Shown piece by piece: positions 1 through 9,431 of a stretch of 64,000 bases of DNA. Made by a program: the position numbers and the translations under genes. Origin of the DNA: Cupriavidus pauculus (lineage in GTDB: Bacteria; Pseudomonadota; Gammaproteobacteria; Burkholderiales; Burkholderiaceae); contig NZ_VZOW01000005.1 in NCBI RefSeq assembly GCF_008801835.1, positions 124,001-188,000 on the forward strand, in the 5' to 3' direction. The notes beneath the pieces were generated by a model. It ran no database searches. It saw nothing but the letters and a program-made list of their open reading frames with translations, and was not told where the DNA came from. Every line of letters starts with the position of its first letter. Position 1 is the stretch's first letter.

Positions 1-653
1 ATCGTCGCGGCCATAGTCGGCGCAGTGGTCAGGCTTACAGATGCGCCCTGATGCAGCGTGTTCCACCACTGCACGGAGAAATAGATGATGGGAACGTTCA
101 CCACACCCACCAGCGCCAACACGGCGCACGCCCGCTCCGCGCGGCGCGGCTCGTCGATGGCGGATTCCAGCGCGATGAACCCGAGATACAGGAACAGCAG
201 GATCAGCTCGGACGTGAGGCGCGCATCCCAGACCCACCACGTCCCCCACGTTGGCTTGCCCCACAGCGCACCGCTCCAAAGCGCGAGAAACGTGAACATC
301 GCACCGGTCGGCGCCAGGGCGGACGCCATCATCGACGAAAGCCGCGTGCGCATCACCATCGCCAGCGCACAGTAGCCGGCCATCACGACGTAGATGAACA
401 TCGACATCCAGGCCGCTGGCACGTGGATGAAGATGATGCGATAGACCTCGCCTTGTTGCGCGTCCGTGGGGGCGACAACGAAGCCCAGCCACAGGCCCAG
501 CGCCAGCCATAGCGCGGCCGCGGCGAAACACCACGGGGCGAGTTTGCCGGCAACCGGATAGAACCGGGCTGGCGATGCAAATCGCGTCCATCGTGCGCGA
601 CCGGCGTGCCGCGTGGGCGCGGCGGTGTCCTGCAACGAAGCGTGCTGGGTCAT
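1..653 (-). CDS. ccmC: Heme exporter CcmC (3' end outside window)
   Basis: Multi-pass inner-membrane protein that passes heme to CcmE during c-type cytochrome maturation (System I). The translation carries the tryptophan-rich heme-binding signature WGTWWVWDARLTSE near residue 135, which identifies CcmC among heme handling proteins. The start is the ATG at 653, five bases after the ccmB stop. The reading frame is still open at base 1, so the C-terminus lies outside. It is third in a ccmA-ccmB-ccmC run directly behind napC. That placement fits, since NapB and NapC are c-type cytochromes needing this machinery. Confidence 0.93.
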   Translation of the reverse strand, partial: MTQHASLQDTAAPTRHAGRARWTRFASPARFYPVAGKLAPWCFAAAALWLALGLWLGFVVAPTDAQQGEVYRIIFIHVPAAWMSMFIYVVMAGYCALAMVMRTRLSSMMASALAPTGAMFTFLALWSGALWGKPTWGTWWVWDARLTSELILLFLYLGFIALESAIDEPRRAERACAVLALVGVVNVPIIYFSVQWWNTLHQGASVSLTTAPTMAAT

Positions 654-658
654 CGGCG

Positions 659-1327
659 TCACTCCATCGCAATGCGTAATCCCGCAGCGGTGGCCAATGG
701 ACACACGCACAGGGACAGGGCCAGGCAGGCGCCCAGCAACGAAAAATGCGGCGCGACGTTCAGGCCGGCGTCGGCGGCAGCGCCAGCGCTGGCACCAAAC
801 ACCAGCACCGGAATCGACAGCGGCAGCACCAGGATGCACAGCAACACCGCACCGCCGCGTACACCGAGCGTAAGCGCCGCGCCCACCGCGCCGATCAGAC
901 TCAGCGCCGGCGTGCCGACCAGCAGCGAAGCCGTCAGCAGCAGCGTTGCACCGCCGGGCAGGGCGTATTGCTGGGCCAGCAACGGTGTCAGTGCCAGCAC
1001 CGGCAGGCCGCTGGTCAGCCAGTGCGCGCAGATTTTTCCCAGCACCATCAGCGAAAGCGGATGCGGGCATAGCAGCAGCTGGTCGAGGCTGCCATCGGCA
1101 TGCTCCTGCGTGAACAGTCGCGACAGCGACAGCATCGATGCCAGCAACGCGGCCACCCACAGAATGCCCGGCGCCAGCACCCGAAGCTGCTGCGGATCGG
1201 GCCCGACCGCCAGCGGAAACAGGCTAGAGACGATCACAAAGAACACCACGCTTGCCAACAGGCTGCTACGTCGCCGCCATGCGAGCGACACGTCGTGCGC
1301 GATGATGGCGCCGAGCGCGGCAATCAT
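659..1327 (-). CDS. ccmB: Heme exporter permease CcmB
   Basis: A 222-residue, six-helix membrane protein of the CcmB family, permease partner of the CcmA ATPase in the CcmABCD complex that frees holo-CcmE. The family pattern shows in an N-terminal amphipathic stretch, then VVFFVIVSSLFPLAVGPDP and a short QEHADGSLDQLLLCP loop. I chose the ATG at 1327 over an upstream ATG because it overlaps the ccmA stop by 4 bases (ATGA), the usual coupling in this operon, and gives the family's normal length. Confidence 0.93.
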   Translation of the reverse strand: MIAALGAIIAHDVSLAWRRRSSLLASVVFFVIVSSLFPLAVGPDPQQLRVLAPGILWVAALLASMLSLSRLFTQEHADGSLDQLLLCPHPLSLMVLGKICAHWLTSGLPVLALTPLLAQQYALPGGATLLLTASLLVGTPALSLIGAVGAALTLGVRGGAVLLCILVLPLSIPVLVFGASAGAAADAGLNVAPHFSLLGACLALSLCVCPLATAAGLRIAME

Positions 1328-1965
1328 GTCAGCCTCCGCGATGGCGTAGCCAGATCGAGCACCGCGCCGCGTTGGGGCAGCAACTGGTGCGTGGCGATCA
1401 CCGCCATGCCGCCGCTCGCCAGATGCGCATCGAGCAGCGCGACGAAGCAGGCGGCGCACCCCTGATCGAGCGATGTGAGCGGTTCGTCCAGCAGCCAAAG
1501 TTGGCGTGGCGCTAGCGCCAGTCGCGCCAGCGATACCCGCCTGCGCTGACCTTGCGACAGCGCGCGCACCGGGACGCTGCCCACCGCTTCAAGACCGAGG
1601 CACGCCAAGGCGTTGCGGATCGCCGAAGCCTGCGCCGGCGCGTCGTGCATGCGGGCGGCAAAGCGCAGATTCTCGGCAGCGCTCAGGTCGACGTAGATAC
1701 CGTTGGTATGGCCGATATAGGCCAACGCCGACAGATACTCCGCGTCGCCCGTGCCGATTGCGCGGCCGTGCCAGCGCAATCCGCCTTCGGCTGGCTGCAG
1801 CAAGCTGGTCAGCACGCGTAGCAGGCTGGTCTTGCCGGCACCGTTCGGCCCGGTGACCTGTAGCAACTGACCTGGCGAGAGCGACACTTCGATATCGCGA
1901 AAGATGGCGCGGCCCATGCGCCGGACGGTGAGCTGGCCGGCTTCCAGCACGGCGGCTGCCGTCAT
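1324..1965 (-). CDS. ccmA: Heme exporter ATPase CcmA
   Basis: A 213-residue ABC ATPase that drives the CcmABCD step of cytochrome c maturation. Walker A is GPNGAGKTS (about residues 39-47), the ABC signature is LSQGQRRRVSLAR and Walker B is LWLLDEP followed by a switch histidine (ATHQ). The length matches CcmA, which is shorter than most ABC ATPases. The start at 1965 follows the napC stop by one base, so ccm translation is probably coupled to the nap transcript. Confidence 0.94.
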   Translation of the reverse strand: MTAAAVLEAGQLTVRRMGRAIFRDIEVSLSPGQLLQVTGPNGAGKTSLLRVLTSLLQPAEGGLRWHGRAIGTGDAEYLSALAYIGHTNGIYVDLSAAENLRFAARMHDAPAQASAIRNALACLGLEAVGSVPVRALSQGQRRRVSLARLALAPRQLWLLDEPLTSLDQGCAACFVALLDAHLASGGMAVIATHQLLPQRGAVLDLATPSRRLT

Positions 1966-1966
1966 G

Positions 1967-2566
1967 TCACGGCTCCCCGGCCTTGCCCATATCGGGCAGC
2001 CGATGGGCGATGCCCTTGTGGCAATCGATACAGGTTTTTTCCTTGTCGGCCAGATAGGTCGAATGCATGGCCTGCGCGCGCGGGCTCTGCCGCGTGAAAT
2101 CCATCGACTGGTAGTCGTGGCAGTTGCGGCATTCGAGCGAGTCGTTGGCCTTGAAGCGTGCCCATTCGTGCTGCGCCAGCACCAGGCGGTGTTCCTGGAA
2201 TTTCTCGGGCGTATCCACGGTGCCAAAGATCTTGGCCCACACTTCCTTGGACGCCTGCATCTTGCGCGCCATCTTGGAGGTCCAGTTGTGCGGGACGTGG
2301 CAGTCGGAACATTTCGCGCGCACGCCGCTGCGGTTGGCGAAGTGGATCGTGCCCTGCAGTTCCTGATAGACGTTGTCGCGCATTTCGTGGCAGCCGGTGC
2401 AGAATTGCTCGGTGTTGGTGAACTCCAGCGCCGTATTGAACGCGCCCCAGAACACCAGGCCCGCGATGAAACCGCCGAGTGTCAGAAAGCCCAGGCTGAA
2501 ATACGCGCTGGGACGATTGATGGTGCACCAGTAACGTTTGATGAGATCGCAGAGTCTGCCCGTCAT
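1967..2566 (-). CDS. napC: Tetraheme cytochrome c NapC (quinol dehydrogenase)
   Basis: A 199-residue NapC/NirT cytochrome that oxidises quinol at the inner membrane and passes electrons to NapAB. One N-terminal membrane anchor (about residues 22-45) is followed by four CxxCH heme sites: CTGCH, CSDCH, CRNCH and CIDCH. The length is normal for NapC. It is the last nap gene, just ahead of ccmA. Confidence 0.96.
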   Translation of the reverse strand: MTGRLCDLIKRYWCTINRPSAYFSLGFLTLGGFIAGLVFWGAFNTALEFTNTEQFCTGCHEMRDNVYQELQGTIHFANRSGVRAKCSDCHVPHNWTSKMARKMQASKEVWAKIFGTVDTPEKFQEHRLVLAQHEWARFKANDSLECRNCHDYQSMDFTRQSPRAQAMHSTYLADKEKTCIDCHKGIAHRLPDMGKAGEP

Positions 2567-2587
2567 CGCTTGCCCCGTTAGGTGCGG

Positions 2588-3121
2588 CTATTTGGCGCTC
2601 TGGGCGCTGGCGCCGCCGCTCTTGCCATTGGCGCGCTTGAGCATCGTTTCCACGTCGACAAACGTGTTGCCCACCAGCGGCTTGGCATCGGCCTGCGGCA
2701 CGTGGCACTGCGTGCAGAAATAGCGGCGTGGCGACACCTCCGCCAGCACATTGCTGTCCCGATCCATGTAATGCGTGACGCTGACGGGAATGGCGCCGGT
2801 CTCTTCGGTGCGCGTGCGAGCGTGGCAGAACATGCAACGATTGAAATCGCGATCGAGCTGATAGCCGTCGATCTTGTGCGGAATCGTCGGCGGCTGCATG
2901 GTGTAGGCACGTGTGCGGCGAATGTCCTTGTTTTCAGTGGGATACAGCAGAGGCGCCTTTGCTTCATCGGCCACCGGCGTGGGGCCGCGCATGGCGTCCA
3001 CCAGGCCTTGCGCGCTGGCCGGCGGCAGGCCCAGCGTCGCCAGTGCCACGCAGGCGAGCAGCGCTGCATGCAGCCACGCGCGCACGCCGGGCCATGCAGT
3101 CAAGGATCGGCGGGTTGCCAT
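2588..3121 (-). CDS. napB: Diheme cytochrome c NapB
   Basis: Small electron-transfer subunit of periplasmic nitrate reductase, 177 residues. It has a cleavable Sec signal peptide ending near ASAQG and two heme sites, CMFCH and CTQCH. The NapB N-terminal region with LYPTENKDIRRTRAY and the PPTIPH motif is present. It sits 12 bases after napA and 21 before napC. Confidence 0.96.
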   Translation of the reverse strand: MATRRSLTAWPGVRAWLHAALLACVALATLGLPPASAQGLVDAMRGPTPVADEAKAPLLYPTENKDIRRTRAYTMQPPTIPHKIDGYQLDRDFNRCMFCHARTRTEETGAIPVSVTHYMDRDSNVLAEVSPRRYFCTQCHVPQADAKPLVGNTFVDVETMLKRANGKSGGASAQSAK

Positions 3122-3133
3122 GGCGTCTCCTCT

Positions 3134-5629
3134 CTAAACCTTGACGATCTTGACCGCGCATTTCTTGAAGTCGGTCTGCAACGAGATGGGGCACGTTGCA
3201 TCGAGCGTCACCTTGTTGATCAACTGGCTGGCGTCGAACCACGGCACGAAGACCAGGCCGCGCGGCGGCGTATCGCGTCCGCGCGTTTCCACACGCGTGC
3301 GCATGCGGCCCCGGCGCGATATCACCTCTACTTCCACGCCGCGTCGCAAGCCCATCGCCTTGGCATCTTCGGGATGCATGAAACACATCGCATTGGGGAA
3401 CGCGCGATACAGCTCGGGCACGCGGCGGGTCATCGATCCGGAATGCCAGTGCTCCAGCACGCGGCCGGTGGCCAGCCAGAACGGGTATTCCTTGTCCGGC
3501 GCTTCCGCTGGCGGTTCATAGGGCAGCGCGAAGATCACTGCCTTGCCGTCCGCGTTGCCGTAGAACTGGAAGCCTGTGCCGGCCTTCACGTAAGGGTCGC
3601 TGCCTTCGCGATAGCGCCAGCGTGTTTCCCTGCCGTTGACCACCGGCCAGCGCAGGCCGCGCGTTTGGTGATAGGCGTCGAACGGCGCCAGGTCGTGCCC
3701 ATGGCCGCGGCCGAATGCGGCGTATTCCTCGAACAGACCCTTCTGCACATAGAAGCCAAAGGCCTGGGCCTCCGCGTTGCTGTACTCGGTGCTGACCTCT
3801 TCGAACGGGAACTTGTCGACATTGCCGTTGCGGAACAGCACGTCGAACAGCGACATGCCGCGCACGGCGGGCTGTTTCGCGATCAGGTCCGCTGGCCAGA
3901 CGTCTTCCACCCTGAAGCGCTTCGAAAACTCCATCACCTGCCACAGGTCCGAGCGCGCGTCACCCGGTGCGTCGACCAGTTGATGCCAGAACTGCGTGCG
4001 GCGTTCGGCATTGCCATACGCGCCTTCCTTCTCCACCCACATGGCGCTGGGCAGGATCAGGTCGGCGGACAACGCCGTGACCGTCGGGTAGACATCGGAT
4101 ACGACAATGAAGTTGTCTGGATTACGGTATCCGGGCAGGCCTTCCTGCGTCATGTTTGCAGCGGCCTGCATGTTGTTGTTCACCTGCACCCAGTAGGCAT
4201 TGAGCTTGCCGTCCTTGAGCATGCGGTGCTGCAACACGGCGTGATAGCCAACCTTGTCGGGAATGGTGCCGGGCGGGAGCTTCCAGATGCGCTCGGCTTC
4301 TTCGCGATGCTTTGGGTTGGTTACGACCATGTCTGCGGGCAGGCGATGCGAGAACGTGCCGACTTCGCGCGCCGTGCCACATGCCGAAGGCTGGCCGGTG
4401 AGCGAAAACGGGCTGTTGCCCGGCGTGGCGATCTTGCCCGTCAACAGATGGATGTTGTAGACCATGTTGTTGACCCACGTGCCGCGCGTGTGCTGGTTGA
4501 AACCCATCGTCCACAGCGACATCACTTTGATATCGGGATTGGCGTAGAGCTCGGCCAGTCGTTCCAGCTTGTCGGCGGAGACGCCGGACAGCTTGCTCAC
4601 ATAGTCGGCGTCGTACTTCGAGACGAACTTTGCGAATTCGTCAAACGTGATGGGTTTCGCGTCAGCGGGCGTGGCGGCATTCTTGGCGGCTTTCTGTAGT
4701 GGATTGTCCGCACGCAGCCCATAGCCAATGTCGGTCACGCCCTCCTTGAACACCGTGTGCCGGTTGACGAAGTCCTGGTTGACGCGGTTGGTGCGGATGA
4801 TGTGGTTGGCAATGTAGTTCAGCATCGCCAGGTCGGTCTGTGGGGTGAAGATGATCGGCAGGTCGGCCAGATCGAACGAACGATGCGTGAAGGTCGACAA
4901 CACGGCCACGCGCGTCTCGGGATGGCTCAGGCGGCGATCGGTGATGCGTGACCACAGGATCGGGTGCATCTCTGCCATGTTCGACCCCCATAGCACGAAG
5001 GCGTCCGCATTCTCGAAGTCGTCGTAGCAGCCCATCGGCTCATCCATGCCGAAGGTGCGCATGAAGCCGGCCACCGCCGACGCCATGCAATGCCGCGCGT
5101 TGGGATCGATATTGTTGGAACGGAAGCCTGCTTTCATGAGCTTGGCGGCGGCGTAGCCTTCCCAGATCGTCCACTGGCCCGATCCGAACATGCCGACCGC
5201 GGTGGGCCCTTTGTCCTTGAGCACGCGTTTGAACTGGTGCTCCATTTCGTCAAACGCGCGCTCCCAGCTGACCGGGGCGAATTCTCCGTTCTTGTCGTAT
5301 TGGCCATTTTTCATGCGTAGCAGCGGCTTTGTCAGCCGGTCCTGCCCGTACATGATCTTGGAGAGGAAGTAGCCCTTTACGCAGTTGAGTCCCTTGTTTA
5401 CTTCGCACTGCGGGTCGCCTTGGGTGGCCACCACCTTGTTGTCGCGCACGGCGACGGTCACGCCGCAGCCGGTGCCGCAGAAGCGGCAGGGCGCCTTCGA
5501 CCATTTCAGTTTGGTGGCTTCGCTGTCGGTGACGAAATTGGCGGATTCTGCCGGCAGCGATAGGCCGGCCACGGATGCGGTGGCCGCAATGGCCGTCTGC
5601 TTGATGAATTCACGACGCGTGACTGACAT
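3134..5629 (-). CDS. napA: Periplasmic nitrate reductase catalytic subunit NapA
   Basis: Molybdenum bis-MGD enzyme that reduces nitrate to nitrite in the periplasm, 831 residues. It starts with a twin-arginine signal (TRREFIKQ), so it folds before export. The 4Fe-4S cluster is held by CRFCGTGC and a fourth cysteine in GLNCVKGYF. The Mo-ligand cysteine lies in [13 protein letters not shown] chose the ATG at 5629 over an ATG 12 codons upstream because it places the Tat signal at the N-terminus. It overlaps napD by 20 bases, which suggests coupled synthesis with the chaperone that proofreads this signal. Confidence 0.97.
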   Translation of the reverse strand: MSVTRREFIKQTAIAATASVAGLSLPAESANFVTDSEATKLKWSKAPCRFCGTGCGVTVAVRDNKVVATQGDPQCEVNKGLNCVKGYFLSKIMYGQDRLTKPLLRMKNGQYDKNGEFAPVSWERAFDEMEHQFKRVLKDKGPTAVGMFGSGQWTIWEGYAAAKLMKAGFRSNNIDPNARHCMASAVAGFMRTFGMDEPMGCYDDFENADAFVLWGSNMAEMHPILWSRITDRRLSHPETRVAVLSTFTHRSFDLADLPIIFTPQTDLAMLNYIANHIIRTNRVNQDFVNRHTVFKEGVTDIGYGLRADNPLQKAAKNAATPADAKPITFDEFAKFVSKYDADYVSKLSGVSADKLERLAELYANPDIKVMSLWTMGFNQHTRGTWVNNMVYNIHLLTGKIATPGNSPFSLTGQPSACGTAREVGTFSHRLPADMVVTNPKHREEAERIWKLPPGTIPDKVGYHAVLQHRMLKDGKLNAYWVQVNNNMQAAANMTQEGLPGYRNPDNFIVVSDVYPTVTALSADLILPSAMWVEKEGAYGNAERRTQFWHQLVDAPGDARSDLWQVMEFSKRFRVEDVWPADLIAKQPAVRGMSLFDVLFRNGNVDKFPFEEVSTEYSNAEAQAFGFYVQKGLFEEYAAFGRGHGHDLAPFDAYHQTRGLRWPVVNGRETRWRYREGSDPYVKAGTGFQFYGNADGKAVIFALPYEPPAEAPDKEYPFWLATGRVLEHWHSGSMTRRVPELYRAFPNAMCFMHPEDAKAMGLRRGVEVEVISRRGRMRTRVETRGRDTPPRGLVFVPWFDASQLINKVTLDATCPISLQTDFKKCAVKIVKV

Positions 5630-5936
5630 CGTCGATCTCCTCGTACATGGCGGCGGCGTCTTCATTGTGCTGGTAGACCAGCGTGGCCGAGATCACGCCT
5701 TCCAGTTGGTGCAGGCACATGAGCTGCGCCACGATCGCTTGCGAGGTCGGCGCCTCGACGGTCACGACGAGTTTTCCGGCGCCGCTGACGGCATGGATTT
5801 CCGTGCCGGTCATCGAATCGATTGCATTGCGCACTCGTTCCAGACTCGCAGGGTGCGCGAACACCATGATTCCCGCGATATGCCACTCGTCGTTCGAGGC
5901 AATGGGCTGAATAGGAATCGGAAGTCTTGCAGGCAT
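5610..5936 (-). CDS. napD: NapA-specific chaperone NapD
   Basis: Cytoplasmic 108-residue chaperone that binds the NapA Tat signal peptide and holds back export until the cofactor is inserted. It has the NapD ferredoxin-like core ([20 protein letters not shown], then GKLVVTVEA and [13 protein letters not shown]). The start at 5936 is preferred to an ATG six codons upstream because a GGGGG ribosome site lies 7 bases before it. Its 3' end overlaps napA. Confidence 0.93.
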   Translation of the reverse strand: MPARLPIPIQPIASNDEWHIAGIMVFAHPASLERVRNAIDSMTGTEIHAVSGAGKLVVTVEAPTSQAIVAQLMCLHQLEGVISATLVYQHNEDAAAMYEEIDDVSHAS

Positions 5937-6014
5937 GCGTGTGCCCCCAATCAAGACTGCTTTTGCAGGAATTGATTTTTGCCATTGGCCTTTAAAGGCA
6001 ATGGCTGCGATGCT

Positions 6015-6179
6015 TCAATGCGAAGGCGGACCGCTGATCAACTGGCTCATCCAGACAATGAAGCCATAGCCGGCCACGATCATGACGGTGAGTGCGGGCA
6101 CCATCACGGCAGTCAGAAACAGGAAGCTGCGCAGTTCTTCCTTCTTGCGCTGCGGATCTTCCAGATGGTCCGATTCCAT
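6015..6179 (-). CDS. napE: Nitrate reductase small membrane protein NapE
   Basis: A 54-residue single-span membrane protein, first gene of napEDABC. It has a charged N-terminus (PQRKKEELRSF) followed by one hydrophobic helix, the standard NapE plan. Its function is not settled in any organism. The ATG at 6179 follows a strong GGGGGAAAC site; a longer upstream reading in this frame has no support. Confidence 0.88.
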   Translation of the reverse strand: MESDHLEDPQRKKEELRSFLFLTAVMVPALTVMIVAGYGFIVWMSQLISGPPSH

Positions 6180-6207
6180 GTTTCCCCCGGCTCTGTGTAC
6201 ACCGTCG

Positions 6208-6223
6208 CCGGAGGGTGCTCCGG
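6208..6223 (-). promoter_or_regulatory. Hairpin in the nap 5' leader
   Basis: A perfect 6-bp inverted repeat (CCGGAG / CTCCGG) with a 4-base loop lies between the putative nap promoter and the napE ribosome site. It would form a small GC-rich stem in the leader about 30 bases ahead of the start codon. No U-run follows, so it is not an intrinsic terminator. Confidence 0.4.
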
Positions 6224-6235
6224 TTGTGCGTAACG

Positions 6236-6265
6236 TATTTAAGGAACCGGAACGATGGGCGTCAA
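6236..6265 (-). promoter_or_regulatory. Putative sigma70 promoter of the nap operon
   Basis: On the minus strand a TTGACG -35 (complement of 6260-6265) and a TAAATA -10 (complement of 6236-6241) are 18 bases apart, about 57 bases ahead of the napE start. TTAAAT one base over gives a 17-base spacer. No full FNR box (TTGAT-N4-ATCAA) was seen. The call rests on hexamer matches only. Confidence 0.5.
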
Positions 6266-6483
6266 GCAATGCACTCGTGCGAGCGTATGGCAGGTTTTGA
6301 TGACCTCTGCGCGGTCCCGCGCCAAGACGGCGAATTAGAATCTTTCGGCACGGCTCTGAAATAAAAAGCACTGTTCGCGCCGCGCTTGCGAAGTGAATAT
6401 GGGTCCACGCCGGGGCGCGCGGCGTCGTGGAACCGTTCACGTCATGACATGGTGACGCGCAGCGAGTCTCCTGGCTCGTCGTG

Positions 6484-8214
6484 CTACTGCGGGTCCGATT
6501 CGAGCAGCTTCTGCAGTTCCACCTTCTTCACCTTGCCGGTGGCTGTCATCGGAAATTCGTCCACCACGCGGATTTCCGGGACCTTGTAGCCGGCCATGTG
6601 GTCGCGGCACCAGGACGTCAGTGCCTGCGCCGACGTGTCGTGGTAACCGGCGCGCAGGCGAATGAATGCCACCGGCATCTGGCCGCGCTCGCGGTCGGGC
6701 CGCGCGATGACGGCGGAGCCGAGTACCGCCGGATGGCGGCCCAGCAGCACCTCCAGTTCCGATGGGAACACGCTCATCCCGCGCACCTTGATCATTTCCT
6801 TGCGACGTCCGAGGAAATGCAGATACCCCGCGTCGTCGTAGGCGCCGATATCTCCGGTACGGAACCAGCCGTCGCGCAGCGATTCGGCGGTCGCGTCGTC
6901 GCGTCCCCAGTAGCCCTTGAGCAGCGACGGCGTGCTCACCACGATTTCACCTTCCGCGCCAATCGGGAGCAGCGCGCCAGTTTCGAAATCGCAAATCTTG
7001 ATGCGTGTACCGGGCACGGGCAGGCCCACGAAAATCGGGCGGCCGTGCAGATCCATATCGTCGCTCTGCATGCCGGTGGTAAAGGTGTCGCTGGTGTGCG
7101 TCTCCGTCATACCCCAGGCACCTTCGGCCAGCACGCCGCCGGTCAGCGCTTGCCATTGGCGACGCAGATCGACCGTGAGTTTGCGAATGAACGATGCCAC
7201 GCGCGTGTGTTGCAGCGAACGCAAGTCGTAGCGGTTCAGTTCGGGATGCTGCAGCACCTCCACGACGCTGTCGACCACCATGAAGGTACGGTTGACGCGA
7301 TAGCGGTCCACCGCCGCCATCACGGCTACCGGATCCCAGCGCGACAGCAGTATCAGCGTGGCGCCGCTAAAGATCGGATAGATCAGGCCCAGGTTCTCTC
7401 CGGCGATCCAGAACATCGGCAGGAAGTTGAGCATGACGTCGGCGCTCGGTTGCGCCGCGGCCAACGGCGCGTGCTCGCTGCTGACCGCCAGAGACGCCGC
7501 GGCGGTGTACAGCATGTCGCGTTGCGTGTGCATGCAGCCCTTGGGCATGCCGGTCGTGCCGCCGGTGTAGTTCAGCGCCGCCAGCGCATCGAGATCCACC
7601 TGCACGTCACGCACGTTGCCCGTGCACAGGCGAATCGCCGGCATCAGGTCGACGCAGCCCGGATGCTCGATGGGTGCGGCATCCAGGCCGGCAGGGATCG
7701 GCAGTGTTGGCTGTGAGGGAAGAAATTCGCCTGCCGACGTGCGGAACACAGTACCGACGCGCGTGACCGGCTTCACAGCCATCAGCATCGGCACCAGCGT
7801 GTCGAGCGCGATGGCCATTGTGGCGCCCGCATCGTTCAGTTCATAGGCCAGCTCGTGTTCCTTGAACAGCGGGTTGACCGGCACGTACACGGCGCCAAGC
7901 TTGAGGATCGCGTAGAACACGATGTGGAACTGCGGGCAATTGCCCAGCAATACCGCCACGCGCTCGCCCGCCCCGACGCCATGGCCGCGCAGCAATTCGG
8001 CGCAGCGTTCGCTCAGATCATCGAGTTCCGCATAGCTGATGGTGCGGCCGTAATAGATCAGCGCCGGATGGTCCGGCTGGATGCGTGCCCACGCGCGCAG
8101 CGATTCGCCAAGACTGACTTCGCCATGCGGGTAGTGCGGCGCTGTTGGCACCCCGGCTGGCCAGATGCGGCGGTGCCTTGCGTCGAGATCGGCGAAGAAT
8201 ACGCTTTCGTCCAT
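6484..8214 (-). CDS. AMP-forming acyl-CoA synthetase/ligase
   Basis: A 576-residue member of the acyl-adenylate-forming superfamily, which activates a carboxylic acid with ATP and CoA. The phosphate-binding loop YTGGTTGMPKGCMHT, the hinge region GRRKEMIKVRGMSVFPSELE and the C-terminal catalytic lysine context TATGKVKK are all present. The substrate cannot be read from sequence. The ATG at 8214 has GGAG just upstream, so the longer N-terminus was dropped. It lies downstream of a LysR gene on the same strand and next to CoA-transferase and dehydrogenase genes, so it probably primes the acid that cluster degrades. Confidence 0.88.
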   Translation of the reverse strand: MDESVFFADLDARHRRIWPAGVPTAPHYPHGEVSLGESLRAWARIQPDHPALIYYGRTISYAELDDLSERCAELLRGHGVGAGERVAVLLGNCPQFHIVFYAILKLGAVYVPVNPLFKEHELAYELNDAGATMAIALDTLVPMLMAVKPVTRVGTVFRTSAGEFLPSQPTLPIPAGLDAAPIEHPGCVDLMPAIRLCTGNVRDVQVDLDALAALNYTGGTTGMPKGCMHTQRDMLYTAAASLAVSSEHAPLAAAQPSADVMLNFLPMFWIAGENLGLIYPIFSGATLILLSRWDPVAVMAAVDRYRVNRTFMVVDSVVEVLQHPELNRYDLRSLQHTRVASFIRKLTVDLRRQWQALTGGVLAEGAWGMTETHTSDTFTTGMQSDDMDLHGRPIFVGLPVPGTRIKICDFETGALLPIGAEGEIVVSTPSLLKGYWGRDDATAESLRDGWFRTGDIGAYDDAGYLHFLGRRKEMIKVRGMSVFPSELEVLLGRHPAVLGSAVIARPDRERGQMPVAFIRLRAGYHDTSAQALTSWCRDHMAGYKVPEIRVVDEFPMTATGKVKKVELQKLLESDPQ

Positions 8215-8426
8215 CGTGTCTCCTGGCTCTTGTTGGGGCGAGTCCGGCGATGCGAGCTTTGCCATCCTCTCGACGACGAGGCAGCACAACAGCGCAGGCG
8301 CGATACCACGGCAATGCAAGCCAGAATGTACGTCGCGGCCAACAGCGCGCGGGCAACGATGGCGTAAGTTTCATGGCGGCCATGCACCGCCTCTATGGTT
8401 TTCGTTGCGGGGCGGAACGCGGGCGC

Positions 8427-9320
8427 TCAGCCCCGCGCGATTCGCTGCGCTGCAGCGATAAAGCGCTGTACGTGACGATCGTCGGCGTCCTGCCGGGTGG
8501 CCAGCGCAATGCCGATACGTGCGGTGGGACGCGGACTCGACAAGCGCAGAAAACGCACACGGCGATTGGTGTAGCGTGCCGCGACGCCCGGCACCAGCGC
8601 CACGCCGAGCCCGCTTTCCACCAGGCTGACGATGGTTTGCACCTGCACCGCTTCCTGCGTGATGCGGGGCACAAAGCCGGCCTGCTGGCACAGCAACATC
8701 GCCACGGCCTGCAGGTTCGGCACGTCGGCGCTGGGATGCATGATGAATGGCTCGCCGGCCAGCGCCTTGAGGGCGATGCTGTCGTTGGCGGCAAACGGAC
8801 TGTCTGCAGGCACCGCCGCGACGAAGGCGTCCGATTCGAGCGGCATCAGCTGGAATGGTCCGCTCGACAGAATCGGAAATCGCACCAGTCCCGCGTCCAG
8901 TTGGCCGCGTTCGATGCGGTCCAGGATCGTCGCCGAGGTCGATTCATGAAGGATCAGCTCGATCCCGGGATGGGCACCGCGGAACGCAGGAATCAACCTT
9001 GGCAGCAGCGCATACGTGGCGGATCCGACAAAGCCGATCCGCAGCGCGCCGCGCTCGCCCAGCCCCGCCGACTGCGCGGCGGCGCGCGCCTGATCCGCAT
9101 GAAACAGCGCGCGGCGGGCATCGGTCAGCGCCGCTTCGCCAGCCTGCGTCAATTTCACCCCGCGCGTGGTGCGCACGAATAATGGCGTGCCTAGCGACGA
9201 TTCCAGTTTTCGTATGGAGATCGATAGTGGCGGTTGTGCCATATGCAGCCGTTCGGCGGCACGGTGGAAATTGCCGGTTTCGGCAAGCACAACGAATTGC
9301 TGCAGCTGGCGCAGGTCCAT
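8427..9320 (-). CDS. LysR-family regulator of the acyl-CoA cluster
   Basis: A transcription regulator of about 297 residues with the N-terminal winged helix-turn-helix (MDLRQLQQFVVLAETGNFHRAAERLHMAQPPLS) and the C-terminal periplasmic-binding-protein-like effector domain. The start at 9320 gives the typical LysR N-terminus; an ATG at 9332 is also possible. It is divergent from the CaiB gene at 9432, the usual arrangement for a LysR protein controlling its neighbour. The effector is probably a CoA-cluster substrate or intermediate, but that is inference. Confidence 0.9.
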   Translation of the reverse strand: MDLRQLQQFVVLAETGNFHRAAERLHMAQPPLSISIRKLESSLGTPLFVRTTRGVKLTQAGEAALTDARRALFHADQARAAAQSAGLGERGALRIGFVGSATYALLPRLIPAFRGAHPGIELILHESTSATILDRIERGQLDAGLVRFPILSSGPFQLMPLESDAFVAAVPADSPFAANDSIALKALAGEPFIMHPSADVPNLQAVAMLLCQQAGFVPRITQEAVQVQTIVSLVESGLGVALVPGVAARYTNRRVRFLRLSSPRPTARIGIALATRQDADDRHVQRFIAAAQRIARG

Positions 9321-9352
9321 GGTGATATGCAACGGATATCGCTTCCTAAAAA

Positions 9353-9364
9353 TCTAATATTAGA
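9353..9364. promoter_or_regulatory. Palindrome between divergent LysR and CaiB genes
   Basis: A perfect 12-bp palindrome, TCTAATATTAGA, lies in the 111-base gap between the LysR start and the CaiB start. It is AT-rich in a GC-rich setting. It does not strictly fit T-N11-A, but position and symmetry make it the best candidate for the LysR operator. Confidence 0.45.
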
Positions 9365-9431
9365 CGCAAGCGGCGCGCTGCACTACGCTGTGTCCTCGCC
9401 AGAATCACTAAAACAGTAGGAGACACCGCCT

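Larger units (their letters stand above)
6180..6483. other. Intergenic region between napE and the CoA ligase
   Basis: About 300 bases without a gene. It holds the nap leader and promoter listed separately. The remainder (6300-6483) lies downstream of the CoA ligase gene and shows only an imperfect CGTCATGACATGGTGACG palindrome near 6440, with no T-run. Confidence 0.6.

Noticed and set aside
2582..4699. A 705-codon plus-strand open frame across napB/napA
   Set aside because: It is the antisense shadow of napA and napB in GC-rich DNA; it has no ribosome site and no family match.
6258..6300. A possible FNR box at the nap promoter
   Set aside because: Only a TTGAT half site (TTTTGATGACC near 6295) was found; the second half is missing.
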